64,000 bases of DNA, taken from NCBI RefSeq assembly GCF_001425165.1, contig NZ_LMDU01000011.1, positions 124,058-188,057 of the forward strand. Direction: 5' to 3'. Source of the stretch: Pelomonas sp. Root405 (GTDB lineage Bacteria > Pseudomonadota > Gammaproteobacteria > Burkholderiales > Burkholderiaceae_C). The notes below the pieces were generated by a model. It was not told the DNA's origin. It ran no database searches and saw only the letters and a list, made by a program, of their open reading frames with translations. The position numbers and the translations under genes were made by a program. Shown piece by piece: positions 9,103-17,480 of this stretch (its first letter is position 1; each line of letters starts with the position of its first letter).

Positions 9103-10022
9103 TTCTTGGCTCGCGGGTGCGCCGCGTCGTAGATGCGCGCCAGGTGTTGGTGGTCGAGCTGGGTGTAGACCTGGGTCGTCGTGATGTGGGCGTGGCCCAG
9201 CAGTTCCTGCACGGCGCGCAGGTCGCCGCTGGACTGCAGCAGGTGCGAGGCGAAGCTGTGGCGCAGCATGTGCGGGTGCACATGGGCTGGGCTGCCGGCC
9301 GCGACGGCGCGCGCGCTGAGCATGTTGCGCAGCGTGGAGCCCGCGATGCGGTGGCCGCGCGCACCGACGAACAGCGCCGCCTCGTCCGCCGCCGCGCGCT
9401 GGGGCCGCACCGTCAGCCACGCCCGCAGCGCCTCCGCGGCGGCCTTGCCCAGCGGCGTGCTGCGGCGCTTGCCGCCCTTGCCCAGCACATGCACTTCGTT
9501 CGATTGAAGATCGACCCAGCCTTCGGCTTGGCCGCTCGCCTGCACGTCCAGACCGACCAGCTCGGCTGCGCGCAGGCCGGCGCCGTACAGCAGCTCAACC
9601 ATCGCACGGTCGCGCGCCTCCAGCACCGGGTCGGCCGGTGCCTCGGGCGCATAGGCCGCCAGCTGCACGGCGTCATCCACGCCCAGCGCCTTGGGCAGTG
9701 GCTTGGGCGCCTTGGGCGCGCGCAAGCCGTCGAAGGGGTTCAGCGCGACACGGCCCTGCAGGCCCAGCCAGCGGTAGGCGCTGCGCCAGACCGACAGCAG
9801 CAGCGCAATCGACTTCGGCCCCAACCCCTCGCGGTGCAGCAGGGCGGCCAGACGGCGGGCCTGCGCAATGCTCAGGGTCGGCGCGTCGATGGCCGCTTCG
9901 GCCAGCATGGCCTGCAGGCGCTCCAGGCCGTCGGCGTAGATGCGCAACGTGCGCGGACTCAGGCGCTGCTGCACGCGAGCGTGCTGCAGGAACTCCTGGA
10001 AGTCCGGCACCAACTCCTTCAT
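9099..10022 (-). CDS. xerC: Tyrosine recombinase XerC
   Basis: Site-specific recombinase that, with XerD, resolves chromosome dimers at dif. 307 residues, standard length. The SAM-like N-terminal core-binding domain spans about 1-95 (EFLQHARVQQRLSPRTLRIY). The catalytic domain holds all expected residues: Arg in LLYGAGLRAAEL, Lys in VLGKGGKRRST, the HxxR box in HPHMLRHSFASH, His in LGHAHITTTQ and the Tyr nucleophile in QVYTQLDHQ. ATG 10022 overlaps the DUF484 stop as ATGA, and its own stop overlaps the next start as ATGA. The dapF-DUF484-xerC order is the conserved arrangement. Confidence 0.96.
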   Translation of the reverse strand: MKELVPDFQEFLQHARVQQRLSPRTLRIYADGLERLQAMLAEAAIDAPTLSIAQARRLAALLHREGLGPKSIALLLSVWRSAYRWLGLQGRVALNPFDGLRAPKAPKPLPKALGVDDAVQLAAYAPEAPADPVLEARDRAMVELLYGAGLRAAELVGLDVQASGQAEGWVDLQSNEVHVLGKGGKRRSTPLGKAAAEALRAWLTVRPQRAAADEAALFVGARGHRIAGSTLRNMLSARAVAAGSPAHVHPHMLRHSFASHLLQSSGDLRAVQELLGHAHITTTQVYTQLDHQHLARIYDAAHPRAKK

Positions 10023-10729
10023 GTAGCGAGCAATCCGGCCAGCCCCGCACTGGCGATCTCGCCAACGCGGGTCAGGAAGTCGGTGCCCATCTCGGCCGTG
10101 TAGCGCGTCGGGTCGGGCGAACCCAGCACCAGCAGGCCGAAGGGCTTGTCCTGGTTGGCGCTGGGCTGGTGCAACGGGATCAGCGCCAGCGAGGTCGCCG
10201 TGCCGCCGCTCTCGGACAGGCCCAGCCAGCGCGCCGCCTCGAAGCCCGAGTTCACGCCGCAATAGGGCTGGCTGAGGCTGGACGCAAAGCTCTTCACGTC
10301 GGGGCTGACCGAGGCCGCGAACTCGCTGGCCTCGTGCTCGGGCTTGACGCCCCACAGCCGCAGGCCGGCCTGCGGGATCATGAACTGGTGGCGCAGCTCG
10401 GCCAGCAGCACATGCGGCAGCTCGGGCGTGCCGACAGCGCGCATGACGGCCAGCGTCCAGCGGTGCAGGCGGTCGGCGATGGCCACGTTGTCCTGGCCGT
10501 TGCGGATCATGTCGATCAGGCGCAGCTCCAGGCCCTTGATCTTGTCGCGCAGCATCTCGGCTTGGCGCTCCTGCAGCGACACGGCGCGGGCGCCATGCGG
10601 GTGCTGCAACTGCACGCTGGCCAGCAGCGCCGAATGCCGTTCGAAGAAACCGGGGGTCGTCGCCAGGTAGTTGGCGATGTCGGTTTCGGTGATGCCTTGC
10701 ACCGCGTCAGCGGCCGGGTTGGAACTCAC
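10019..10729 (-). CDS. DUF484 family protein
   Basis: 236 residues, matching the DUF484 (YigA-like) proteins that are nearly always encoded between dapF and xerC. An N-terminal helical segment ([20 protein letters not shown], then a coiled-coil-like [20 protein letters not shown]) precedes a GAF-like fold (about 90-235) with LALIPLHQP and [16 protein letters not shown]. The function is not established; a GAF-type small-molecule or partner-binding role is inference from the fold. The start is GTG at 10729, overlapping the dapF stop as GTGA, and the stop overlaps xerC as ATGA. Confidence 0.9.
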   Translation of the reverse strand: MSSNPAADAVQGITETDIANYLATTPGFFERHSALLASVQLQHPHGARAVSLQERQAEMLRDKIKGLELRLIDMIRNGQDNVAIADRLHRWTLAVMRAVGTPELPHVLLAELRHQFMIPQAGLRLWGVKPEHEASEFAASVSPDVKSFASSLSQPYCGVNSGFEAARWLGLSESGGTATSLALIPLHQPSANQDKPFGLLVLGSPDPTRYTAEMGTDFLTRVGEIASAGLAGLLAT

Positions 10730-11565
10730 AGGTCGATTACTCCGTCAAAAACTTGGGTCGCGGGGCCGGTCATCAACACCGGGTTCTGGCCACCCGCCCA
10801 TTCGATACGCAGCAGGCCGCCGCGCGTCTGCACCTCGACCGCTGCGTCGAGCCAGCCGGCGCGGATGCCGGCGACAACCGCCGCACAGGCGCCCGTGCCG
10901 CAGGCCAGCGTCTCGCCGGCGTCGCGCTCATAGACGCGCAGCGCGATGCGGTCGCGGCTCAAGATCTGCATGAAGCCGGCATTGACGCCGCGCGGAAAGC
11001 GCGCATGGCGCTCGATCAGCGGGCCTTGCGTCAGCACCGGCGCGGTCTCGACATCGGCCACGCGCTGCACCGCATGCGGGTTGCCCATGGACACGACGGC
11101 CAGCTCGACGCCTTCCACCGGCCAGAGCTCGAAGCCGTTCTCGCTGCGCGGCTTCAGGCCGCTTGCATCGAAAGGCAGTGCCGCATGCTCGAACACCGGC
11201 GCGCCCATGTTGACCGTCACGCGGCCATCGTCCTGCAGCTTGAGCGCCAGGCGGCGGTTCATCGTGTCGACCTGGATCTCGCGCTTGCTCGTCAGCCCGG
11301 CATCCACCACGAAGCGCACGAAGCAGCGCGCGCCATTGCCGCAGTGCTCCACCTCGTCGCCGGTGTTGTTGAAGATGCGATAGCGGAAGTCGGCGCCGGC
11401 GTCCGTGCTCGGCTCGATGACCAGGATCTGATCGCAACCGACCCCGAAGCGCCGGTCGCCCAGCAGGCGCATCTGCGCGGCCGTCAGCGCGAACGGCTCG
11501 CGGGTGGCATCGATGACGACGAAGTCATTGCCCGCGCCGTGCATCTTGGTGAAGCGCAATCTCAT
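10726..11565 (-). CDS. dapF: Diaminopimelate epimerase
   Basis: DapF converts LL- to meso-diaminopimelate for lysine and peptidoglycan synthesis. 279 residues, usual length. Both catalytic cysteines are in conserved context: [12 protein letters not shown] in the N-terminal half and [12 protein letters not shown] in the C-terminal half. The N-terminus [19 protein letters not shown] is canonical. It leads a chain of five genes (dapF, DUF484, xerC, barrel gene, rlmI) joined by 4-base overlaps. The upstream DipZ-like gene ends 12 bases beyond the far side, so the whole minus-strand block from 13157 may be one transcript. Confidence 0.97.
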   Translation of the reverse strand: MRLRFTKMHGAGNDFVVIDATREPFALTAAQMRLLGDRRFGVGCDQILVIEPSTDAGADFRYRIFNNTGDEVEHCGNGARCFVRFVVDAGLTSKREIQVDTMNRRLALKLQDDGRVTVNMGAPVFEHAALPFDASGLKPRSENGFELWPVEGVELAVVSMGNPHAVQRVADVETAPVLTQGPLIERHARFPRGVNAGFMQILSRDRIALRVYERDAGETLACGTGACAAVVAGIRAGWLDAAVEVQTRGGLLRIEWAGGQNPVLMTGPATQVFDGVIDL

Positions 11566-11577
11566 GGGCGGCGATTA

Positions 11578-12714
11578 TCAGGGAGGGGCTGCCAGCACCC
11601 GCTCGATGGCAGCGGCCAGTTCGGCCTCGCCGCCTTCGCCTTCATGGCGGTAGACGATGCGCCCCTCCTTGTCGATCACCCAGGCCGCCGGCCAGTAGCG
11701 GTTGCCGAAGGCCTGCCAGACGCGGTAGCCGTTGTCCTGCACGACCGGGTAGTGCAGGCCCAGGCGCTTGACCGCCGCCTGCACGCTTTCCAGCGGCCGC
11801 TCGTGCGCGAACTCCGGCGTGTGCACGCCGATGACGACCAGGCCGCGCGCGGCATAGCGCTGGTGCAGGCGCTCGATGACCGGCACGCTGCGCAGGCAGT
11901 TGACGCAGTCCCAGGTCCAGAAGTCGATCAGCACGGCCTTGCCGCGCAGCGCCTGCAGCTGCAGCGGCGGGCTGTTGATCCAGGCGCCCGTACCGCTCAG
12001 CTCGGGCGCGGGTTTGCCAACGACCTGGCTCGGCGCTGACTCGGCCGGCCCGGTCAGCGCGGCGACCCAGGCGGAGCTGACATTGGCCAGGCTGGCGCCA
12101 GCCATCAGCATGACCAGCACGCCCAGCCCGCGGCGCAACCGGCCCGACCAGGCGCGTAGGTGCTGCGCGATGCGCTGGCCGCCATAGGCCACGGCCAACA
12201 TCGGCCCACCGGCACCGGCGGCATAGGCGACGAGCAGGGCCGCCGCCTGCTGCGCGTCCGACGCGCTGGCCACCAGCGCCAGGATGCTGGCCAAGGCCGG
12301 CCCGGCGCAAGGCGTCCACAGCGCACCCAGGCTGGCGCCCAACGCCAGCGCGCCGAGCCACCCGCCGCCATGGCCGAAGCGCTGGGCCCAGTCGGCCAGG
12401 CGGCCGAGCGGCTGCGCCAGCCGCTCCCAGCCTGTCGGCCAGACGAGCAGCACGCCGAACGCCAGCAGCAGCACCGCGGCGATGTCGCGCAGCGCGCCGG
12501 CCGACAGTCCCAGCACGCTGGCCGAAGCTGCAAAGGCCAGCGCCAAGGCGCTGAAGGACGCCACGAAGCCCAGCACGATCAGCAGCGGCCGCCACGGGTC
12601 ACTGCGCCCCAGGCTGCTGCCGAGCAGCGCCGGCAGCAACGGCAGCACACAGGGACTGGCGACGGTGGCCAGGCCCGCGCCGAAGGCAGCCGTCAGCGGC
12701 AACAGCGCGCTCAC
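11578..12714 (-). CDS. DipZ-like thiol-disulfide protein: CcdA membrane domain fused to thioredoxin domain
   Basis: A 378-residue fusion that should carry reducing power across the inner membrane to periplasmic thiols. The N-terminal half (about 1-235) is a DsbD/CcdA-type membrane domain with repeated hydrophobic helices and the paired cysteines in VASPCVLPLLPALLG and LWTPCAGPALAS. The C-terminal half (about 245-378) is a TlpA/AhpC-like thioredoxin fold with active site WDCVNCLRSVPV and the cis-Pro region YWPAAWVID. GTG 12714 has a strong GGAGG seven bases upstream and overlaps the DUF2147 stop as GTGA. The frame extends much further up but that part is antisense shadow. The client protein is unknown. 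Confidence 0.88.
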   Translation of the reverse strand: MSALLPLTAAFGAGLATVASPCVLPLLPALLGSSLGRSDPWRPLLIVLGFVASFSALALAFAASASVLGLSAGALRDIAAVLLLAFGVLLVWPTGWERLAQPLGRLADWAQRFGHGGGWLGALALGASLGALWTPCAGPALASILALVASASDAQQAAALLVAYAAGAGGPMLAVAYGGQRIAQHLRAWSGRLRRGLGVLVMLMAGASLANVSSAWVAALTGPAESAPSQVVGKPAPELSGTGAWINSPPLQLQALRGKAVLIDFWTWDCVNCLRSVPVIERLHQRYAARGLVVIGVHTPEFAHERPLESVQAAVKRLGLHYPVVQDNGYRVWQAFGNRYWPAAWVIDKEGRIVYRHEGEGGEAELAAAIERVLAAPP

Positions 12715-13157
12715 GGCTTGGCCTCCACCACCGGTTGCCAGACCTGCGTCTTGCCGAACAGCGGCAGGCCGACATAGCCGCGCAGCCTCAGCTCGCCGCC
12801 CTTGCCGACGGACATCAGCGCGTTGTAGGTCTTGCCGTTCTCGCGGTTGAAGATGCGGCCACGCCATTCGGTGACGACGCTGGCGCCGTCGGGCGTGGTC
12901 TCGCGCGCGGAAGGCAGGAAGTCGCTGAGGATGTCCATGCCTTCCTGCGCCGGCTGGGCGCCCTCGGCCATGGCCTCGCCGGGCCGGCTCATGGAATGGT
13001 TGGCGATGACGTGCGCCACCTTGCCGCACAGCGCAGCGCCGCAGGGCGCAATGCGCACCTCCAGGTTGCCGCTGGCGGTCAGCCACAGGCCGCGCGGGTC
13101 GGCGTCCGCACGGGCGGCGCCGGCGGCAAGCAGCAGGACGAGAAGAAAGGTTCGCAT
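12711..13157 (-). CDS. DUF2147 family secreted protein
   Basis: 148 residues with a signal peptide (MRTFLLVLLLAAGAARA). The body matches the DUF2147 pattern of small periplasmic proteins: PRGLWLTASGNLEVRIAPCG, LCGKVAHVI, GRIFNRENGKTYNALMSV and LRLRGYVGLPLFGKTQVW. Two cysteines near residues 41 and 47 could form a disulfide, which may matter because the next gene is a CcdA-thioredoxin fusion co-translated through a GTGA overlap. ATG 13157 has GAGGTG upstream. Molecular function of the family is unknown. Confidence 0.88.
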   Translation of the reverse strand: MRTFLLVLLLAAGAARADADPRGLWLTASGNLEVRIAPCGAALCGKVAHVIANHSMSRPGEAMAEGAQPAQEGMDILSDFLPSARETTPDGASVVTEWRGRIFNRENGKTYNALMSVGKGGELRLRGYVGLPLFGKTQVWQPVVEAKP

Positions 13158-13304
13158 GAAGGCACCTCGTGGGAGTGGAAGAGGCGCCCATTGCAGCGAG
13201 CGGCGGTATCGCCCGGATGTCGATGTGTCGCCACCGGACACAGGCCGGGCGCGCAGACAAAGAGCGATACAAACGCACGACCTCGTCCGCTATCGTGCGC
13301 CGCC

Positions 13305-14039
13305 ATGGACCTGCGCCCCGACCACCTGCTGCTTGTCGACGACGACCGCCAGTTGCTCAGCCTGCTGGCCGACTATCTGCGCGCCGCCGGCTATCGCGTC
13401 AGCACCGCCACCCAGGGCCGCGAGATGCGCGCCGTGCTGGCGGCCGAGGCCATCGACCTGGTCGTGCTGGACTTGATGCTGCCCGGCGAGGACGGGTTGA
13501 GCTTGTGCCGCGACCTGCGCGCCCGCGAGGTCGAGCCGCTGCCCATCCTGATGCTCACCGCGCGCGGCGACGAGGCCGACCGCGTGCTCGGGCTGGAGAT
13601 GGGCGCCGACGACTACCTGGCCAAGCCGTTCGCGACACGCGAGCTGCTGGCCCGCATCCGCGCCGTGCTGCGCCGTACCCGCCAGCTGCCGCCCCGGCTC
13701 ACGCCCCAGCGTCAGGCCAGGCGGCTGGCCTTCAACGACTGGGTGCTGGACACGACGGCGCGCCACCTGTTGGACCCGGCCGGCACGCTGGTGCCGCTGA
13801 CCGGCGGCGAGTACCGGCTGCTGCGCACGCTGCTGGACCACCCGCAGCGCATCCTCAGCCGCGACCAGTTGCTCAACCTGACGCAGGGGCGCGATGCCGA
13901 TCCTTTCGACCGCTCCATCGACCTGCTCGTCAGCCGCCTGCGCCGCCGCTTGCGGGACGACGCCAAGGAGGCGCAGCTGGTGAAGACGGTGCGCAACGAA
14001 GGCTATGTGTTCTGTGCCGATGTCGAGGCCGTCGAATGA
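13305..14039 (+). CDS. OmpR-family response regulator
   Basis: 244 residues: a receiver domain (about 6-118) with acidic pair LVDDDRQ, phospho-acceptor Asp in VVLDLMLPGEDG, Thr in MLTARGD and Lys in YLAKPFATRE; then a winged-helix DNA-binding domain (about 140-236) with PLTGGEYRLLRTLLDHP and the closing KTVRNEGYVF. Its partner kinase starts inside its last codons (ATGA at 14036-14039), so the two form a cognate pair. Start chosen by the receiver N-terminus MDLRPDHLLLVDDD. The sequence similarity is of the EnvZ/OmpR type; stimulus and targets are unknown. Confidence 0.95.
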   Translation: MDLRPDHLLLVDDDRQLLSLLADYLRAAGYRVSTATQGREMRAVLAAEAIDLVVLDLMLPGEDGLSLCRDLRAREVEPLPILMLTARGDEADRVLGLEMGADDYLAKPFATRELLARIRAVLRRTRQLPPRLTPQRQARRLAFNDWVLDTTARHLLDPAGTLVPLTGGEYRLLRTLLDHPQRILSRDQLLNLTQGRDADPFDRSIDLLVSRLRRRLRDDAKEAQLVKTVRNEGYVFCADVEAVE

Positions 14040-15307
14040 GCCTTGCAGGCCGCATCGCGGCCCTGCTGATCGTCGGCCTGCTACTGGCCTACGCGCTGGC
14101 CAGCCTGGTCTGGCTGGCGGAGCGCCGTGAGGCCATGGGCCGAATGATGAACGCCTACCTGGGCCGTGACGTGGCCACGGCCGTCGCCGTGCTGGACCGC
14201 CTGCCTGCCACCGAGCGCGCGGCCTGGCTCCCCACGCTGGAGCGACCGAACTACCGCTACGAACTGGGCGCACCGGCCGAGGCGCTCGCGGCGGATGAAC
14301 TGGCCGGGTCACTCGCGCAAACACTGGCTGCGGAGCTGGGCGCTGCCCGTGTCGGCGCGGCTGGCGCGCGGCCCGATGGCGAGCTGGTGTTTGCGCTGGT
14401 GCTGGCCGACGGCAGCGCGCTGGCACTGCGCGCGCAGCCGCCGCGGCTCAAGCTGTCCGGTGCGACGCTCGCCGTGCTGGCCGCGCAGATCGCCGTGCTG
14501 GCCTTGTGCGGCGTCGCCGCCGTGCGGCTGGCCACCAAGCCGCTGCACCGCCTGGCCGACGCGGCCGAGCGCCTGGGTGACGACCCGGGCACCGCACCGC
14601 TGCGGGAAGACGGCCCGCGCGAGGTGGCGAGCGCCGCACGCGCCTTCAACGCCATGCAGGCGCGCATCAAGCACCACCTGCGCGAGCGTTCGGAAATCCT
14701 CGCCGCCATCACGCACGACCTGCAGACCCCGCTGACGCGCATGCGCCTGCGCAGCGAACTGCTGGCCGACGCCGAGGCCCGCGACAAGCTGCTGGCCGAC
14801 ATCGACGAGATGCGCGGGCTGGTGGGCGAGGGCCTGAACTACGCCGCCAGCGCGCATGCAGCCGAGGAGGCAGCCCAGCCGGTGGACATCGCCGCGCTGC
14901 TGGACGGGCTGGTCTGCGACGGGCAGGACGCCGGCCAGCAGATCAGCCTGGAGATGCCGGCCCTGTTGCCGCCTCTCAAGACCCGACCCCGCGCACTGCG
15001 CCGCGTCATCGGCAACCTGGTCGACAACGCGGTGAAGTTCGCCGGCGCGGCCGAGGTGGTCGTCACGCCGGGCGATGGCGTGCTTCACATCGCCGTGCTG
15101 GACCGCGGCCCCGGCATTCCGGCCGACCAGCTGCAAGCCGCGGGGCAGCCCTTCGTGCGATTGGAGGCGTCACGCAACCGCGACAGCGGCGGCACGGGCC
15201 TGGGACTGGCAATTGCGCAAAAGCTGGCGCTGGCGCTGGGGGGGACGCTGGTGCTGCAGCCGCGCGACGGCGGCGGTCTGGAAGCCTGCCTCAGCCTTCC
15301 GGTGTAG
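14036..15307 (+). CDS. EnvZ-type sensor histidine kinase
   Basis: 423 residues. TM1 is about residues 6-26, a short periplasmic sensor spans about 30-140, and TM2 is about 143-163 (LAVLAAQIAVLALCGVAAV). A HAMP segment follows (RLATKPLHRLADAAERLG). The H-box EILAAITHDLQTPLTRMRLR marks the phospho-His, and the kinase domain has N-box NLVDNAVKFA, D-box VLDRGPGIP and G-box GGTGLGLAIAQKL, so it looks active. It overlaps the response regulator gene by four bases. Its last 17 bases overlap the convergent acyltransferase gene on the other strand. Confidence 0.94.
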   Translation: MSLAGRIAALLIVGLLLAYALASLVWLAERREAMGRMMNAYLGRDVATAVAVLDRLPATERAAWLPTLERPNYRYELGAPAEALAADELAGSLAQTLAAELGAARVGAAGARPDGELVFALVLADGSALALRAQPPRLKLSGATLAVLAAQIAVLALCGVAAVRLATKPLHRLADAAERLGDDPGTAPLREDGPREVASAARAFNAMQARIKHHLRERSEILAAITHDLQTPLTRMRLRSELLADAEARDKLLADIDEMRGLVGEGLNYAASAHAAEEAAQPVDIAALLDGLVCDGQDAGQQISLEMPALLPPLKTRPRALRRVIGNLVDNAVKFAGAAEVVVTPGDGVLHIAVLDRGPGIPADQLQAAGQPFVRLEASRNRDSGGTGLGLAIAQKLALALGGTLVLQPRDGGGLEACLSLPV

Positions 15308-16169
15308 CCGGCGCCGCGCCGATGTCGAGGCCACGGGGGGCCTTGTAGCGGTTGTAGCCCCACAGGTACTGCCCGGGCGCGCGGCGGATGACGCTTTCCA
15401 TCGCGGCGTTGATGGTGGCCGCCGCATCCTCGGGTGATGCGTCCTTGGCGATCTCGGGCGCTGGCAGCACATGCACGACAAAGCCCTGGCCGCCCGGCAG
15501 CCGCTCGCCCCAGATCAGCAACAGCGCCGCGCCGGTCTGCTGCACGAGACGCGCGGCCAGCGTCATCGTGTAGGCCGGCTTGCCGAAGAACGGCGCCCAC
15601 ACGCCCAGGCCGTCGGGCGGCACCTGGTCGGGCAGCAGGCCGATGACCTCGCCCTTGCGCAGCGCGCGGATCATCTGCCGCACGCCGGCCAGCGACGCGG
15701 GCGCGGTGGCCAGGCCCGGCCGCTCGCGCGAGCCGGCCATCACCTCGCGCATCGACGCCTGGCGGGCCGGGCGGTAGAGCACGGTGATGGGCGCCTCGGG
15801 CGTCGTGAAACGTTCGGCAATCGCCTGCGCGCACATCTCGAAGCAGCCCATGTGCGGCGTCATGACGATGAGGCCACGCTTTTGTTCAAGCGTGGCGGCC
15901 AGCAGCTCGGCACCGTCCCATCGCAGCTTCGCCCCCAGCGGCTCGCGCTTGGTGGCAATCCACAGCCAGGGCAGCTCCGCGGCCATGCGCCCGGCGGCCG
16001 CAATCGCGGGGCGCGCGTCCGCCCAGCGGATGCCGGCCTGGGCCACGTTGGCCTTGAAGCGGCGACGGTAGTCCCCCGAGGCGCCATAGACGACCCAGCC
16101 CAGCAGCGCACCCAAAGCGTGCAAAAGCGCCAGCGGCACCCGGGACAACCAACGAAAGACGAGGCCCAT
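15291..16169 (-). CDS. Lipid A biosynthesis lauroyl/myristoyl acyltransferase family (LpxL/HtrB-like)
   Basis: Inner-membrane enzyme that adds a secondary acyl chain to lipid A. 292 residues, family-typical. A hydrophobic N-terminal anchor (WLSRVPLALLHALGALLGWVVYG) is followed by the conserved DYRRRFKANVAQAG, the catalytic HX4E motif in TPHMGCFEM, ITVLYRPARQ and LLPDQVPPDGLGVWAPFFGKP. Burkholderiales commonly have lpxL-type genes divergent from metK, and that arrangement is kept here with a 129-base gap holding the metK leader. The acyl chain and exact position (LpxL versus LpxM) cannot be settled from sequence alone. Confidence 0.93.
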   Translation of the reverse strand: MGLVFRWLSRVPLALLHALGALLGWVVYGASGDYRRRFKANVAQAGIRWADARPAIAAAGRMAAELPWLWIATKREPLGAKLRWDGAELLAATLEQKRGLIVMTPHMGCFEMCAQAIAERFTTPEAPITVLYRPARQASMREVMAGSRERPGLATAPASLAGVRQMIRALRKGEVIGLLPDQVPPDGLGVWAPFFGKPAYTMTLAARLVQQTGAALLLIWGERLPGGQGFVVHVLPAPEIAKDASPEDAAATINAAMESVIRRAPGQYLWGYNRYKAPRGLDIGAAPATPEG

Positions 16170-16175
16170 GTTTCC

Positions 16176-16181
16176 TATACT
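16176..16181 (+). promoter_or_regulatory. metK: Candidate -10 box for metK
   Basis: TATACT, a near-consensus sigma-70 -10 hexamer. A transcript starting about seven bases downstream would begin at the first bases of the riboswitch-like helix, giving a leader of about 110 bases. No convincing -35 box is visible. Confidence 0.4.
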
Positions 16182-16185
16182 TCGC

Positions 16186-16240
16186 GCATCGCCGAGTTAC
16201 TGAACTACTTGCGGGGCGATCCATAAATCCCGCTAAAGCG
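16186..16240 (+). promoter_or_regulatory. SAM-II-like riboswitch in the metK leader
   Basis: An H-type pseudoknot can be drawn. P1 pairs ATCGCC (16188-16193) with GGCGAT (16215-16220). GCGG at the end of the loop (16211-16214) pairs with CCGC (16230-16233) after the linker. The linker and tail read ATAAAT (16223-16228), three bases, then GCTAAA (16232-16237); the same ATAAAT-N3-GCTAAA spacing is, from memory, that of the crystallised SAM-II RNA. The loop begins GAGTTA, like the GATTTA of that RNA, and ends in CTTGC. Downstream, a hairpin (16242-16268) with CTCC could compete for the metK Shine-Dalgarno GGAG at 16288-16291. Sequence and pairing are seen; the family call is by recognition and untested. 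Confidence 0.7.
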
Positions 16241-16298
16241 TTCGCCGCACCTCCTGGAGCCACGGCGAGCCGCCATCAAAAGCAACCGGAGTTTAAAA

Positions 16299-17480
16299 GT
16301 GGCCAACGATTTCCTCTTCACGTCTGAATCCGTCTCCGAAGGACACCCCGACAAGGTGGCCGACCAGATCTCGGACGCCATCCTCGACGCCATCTTCGAG
16401 CAGGACCCGCGCAGCCGCGTGGCCGCCGAGACGCTGTGCAACACCGGTCTGGTGGTGCTGGCCGGCGAGATCACGACCAACGCCCACGTCGACTACATCC
16501 AGGTCGCGCGCGACACCATCAAGCGCATCGGCTACGACAACACCGAGTACGGCATCGACTACAAGGGCTGCGCCGTCCTTGTCGCCTACGACAAGCAGAG
16601 CAACGACATCGCCCAGGGCGTGGACCACGCGTCCGACGACCACCTCAACATCGGCGCCGGCGACCAGGGCCTGATGTTCGGCTACGCCTGCGACGAGACG
16701 CCCGAGCTGATGCCGGCGCCCATCTATTACGCCCACCGCCTGGTGGAGCGCCAGGCGCAGCTGCGCAAGGACGGCCGGCTGCCCTTCCTGCGTCCCGACG
16801 CCAAGAGCCAGGTCACGATGCGTTATGTGGACGGCAAGCCGCACAGCATCGACACCGTCGTGCTGTCGACCCAGCACGCGCCCGAGTACTCCTTGGGCGA
16901 CCGCATGACGGACGAGTTCTACGAAGCCATCCGCGAAGAGCTGATCAAGCCGGTGCTGCCCAAGGCCTGGCTGACCGCCGACACCAAGTACCTGATCAAC
17001 CCGACGGGTCGTTTCGTCGTCGGCGGCCCGCAGGGCGACTGCGGCCTGACCGGCCGCAAGATCATCGTCGACACCTACGGCGGCGCCTGCCCGCACGGCG
17101 GTGGCGCCTTCAGCGGCAAGGACCCGTCCAAGGTCGACCGCAGCGCCGCTTACGCCGCGCGTTACGTCGCCAAGAACATCGTTGCCGCCGGCCTGGCGCG
17201 CCAGTGCCAGATCCAGGTCGCCTACGCCATCGGCGTGGCCCGCCCGATGAACGTGACGGTCTACACCGAAGGCACGGGCGTCATCCCCGACGACCAGATC
17301 GCCAAGCTGGTCAACGAGCACTTCGACCTGCGGCCCAAGGGCATCATCCAGATGCTGGACCTGCTGCGCCCGATCTATTCCAAGACGGCAGCCTATGGTC
17401 ACTTCGGTCGTGAAGAGCCGGAGTTCACTTGGGAACGCACCGATAAAGCCGCAGCCCTGCGGGCTGCGGCCGGCCTGTAA
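16299..17480 (+). CDS. metK: S-adenosylmethionine synthase
   Basis: MetK makes SAM from methionine and ATP. 393 residues with all family signatures: [21 protein letters not shown] at the N-terminus, [31 protein letters not shown] and the Gly-rich loop [16 protein letters not shown]. The start is GTG at 16299 with GGAG eight bases before it; MANDFLF is the expected N-terminus. The preceding leader carries a SAM-II-like element, so feedback by SAM is likely. The C-terminal residues [13 protein letters not shown] are repeated in degenerate form in three units downstream, which is unusual. Confidence 0.98.
   Translation: MANDFLFTSESVSEGHPDKVADQISDAILDAIFEQDPRSRVAAETLCNTGLVVLAGEITTNAHVDYIQVARDTIKRIGYDNTEYGIDYKGCAVLVAYDKQSNDIAQGVDHASDDHLNIGAGDQGLMFGYACDETPELMPAPIYYAHRLVERQAQLRKDGRLPFLRPDAKSQVTMRYVDGKPHSIDTVVLSTQHAPEYSLGDRMTDEFYEAIREELIKPVLPKAWLTADTKYLINPTGRFVVGGPQGDCGLTGRKIIVDTYGGACPHGGGAFSGKDPSKVDRSAAYAARYVAKNIVAAGLARQCQIQVAYAIGVARPMNVTVYTEGTGVIPDDQIAKLVNEHFDLRPKGIIQMLDLLRPIYSKTAAYGHFGREEPEFTWERTDKAAALRAAAGL

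Noticed and set aside
7621-9132. Long plus-strand open frame (about 500 codons)
   Set aside because: Antisense to the barrel gene; Arg/Ala/Gln-rich shadow translation typical of GC-rich DNA, no signal or family features. Many similar frames (for example 2671-3861, 35069-37123, 17936-20377 minus) were dropped for the same reason.
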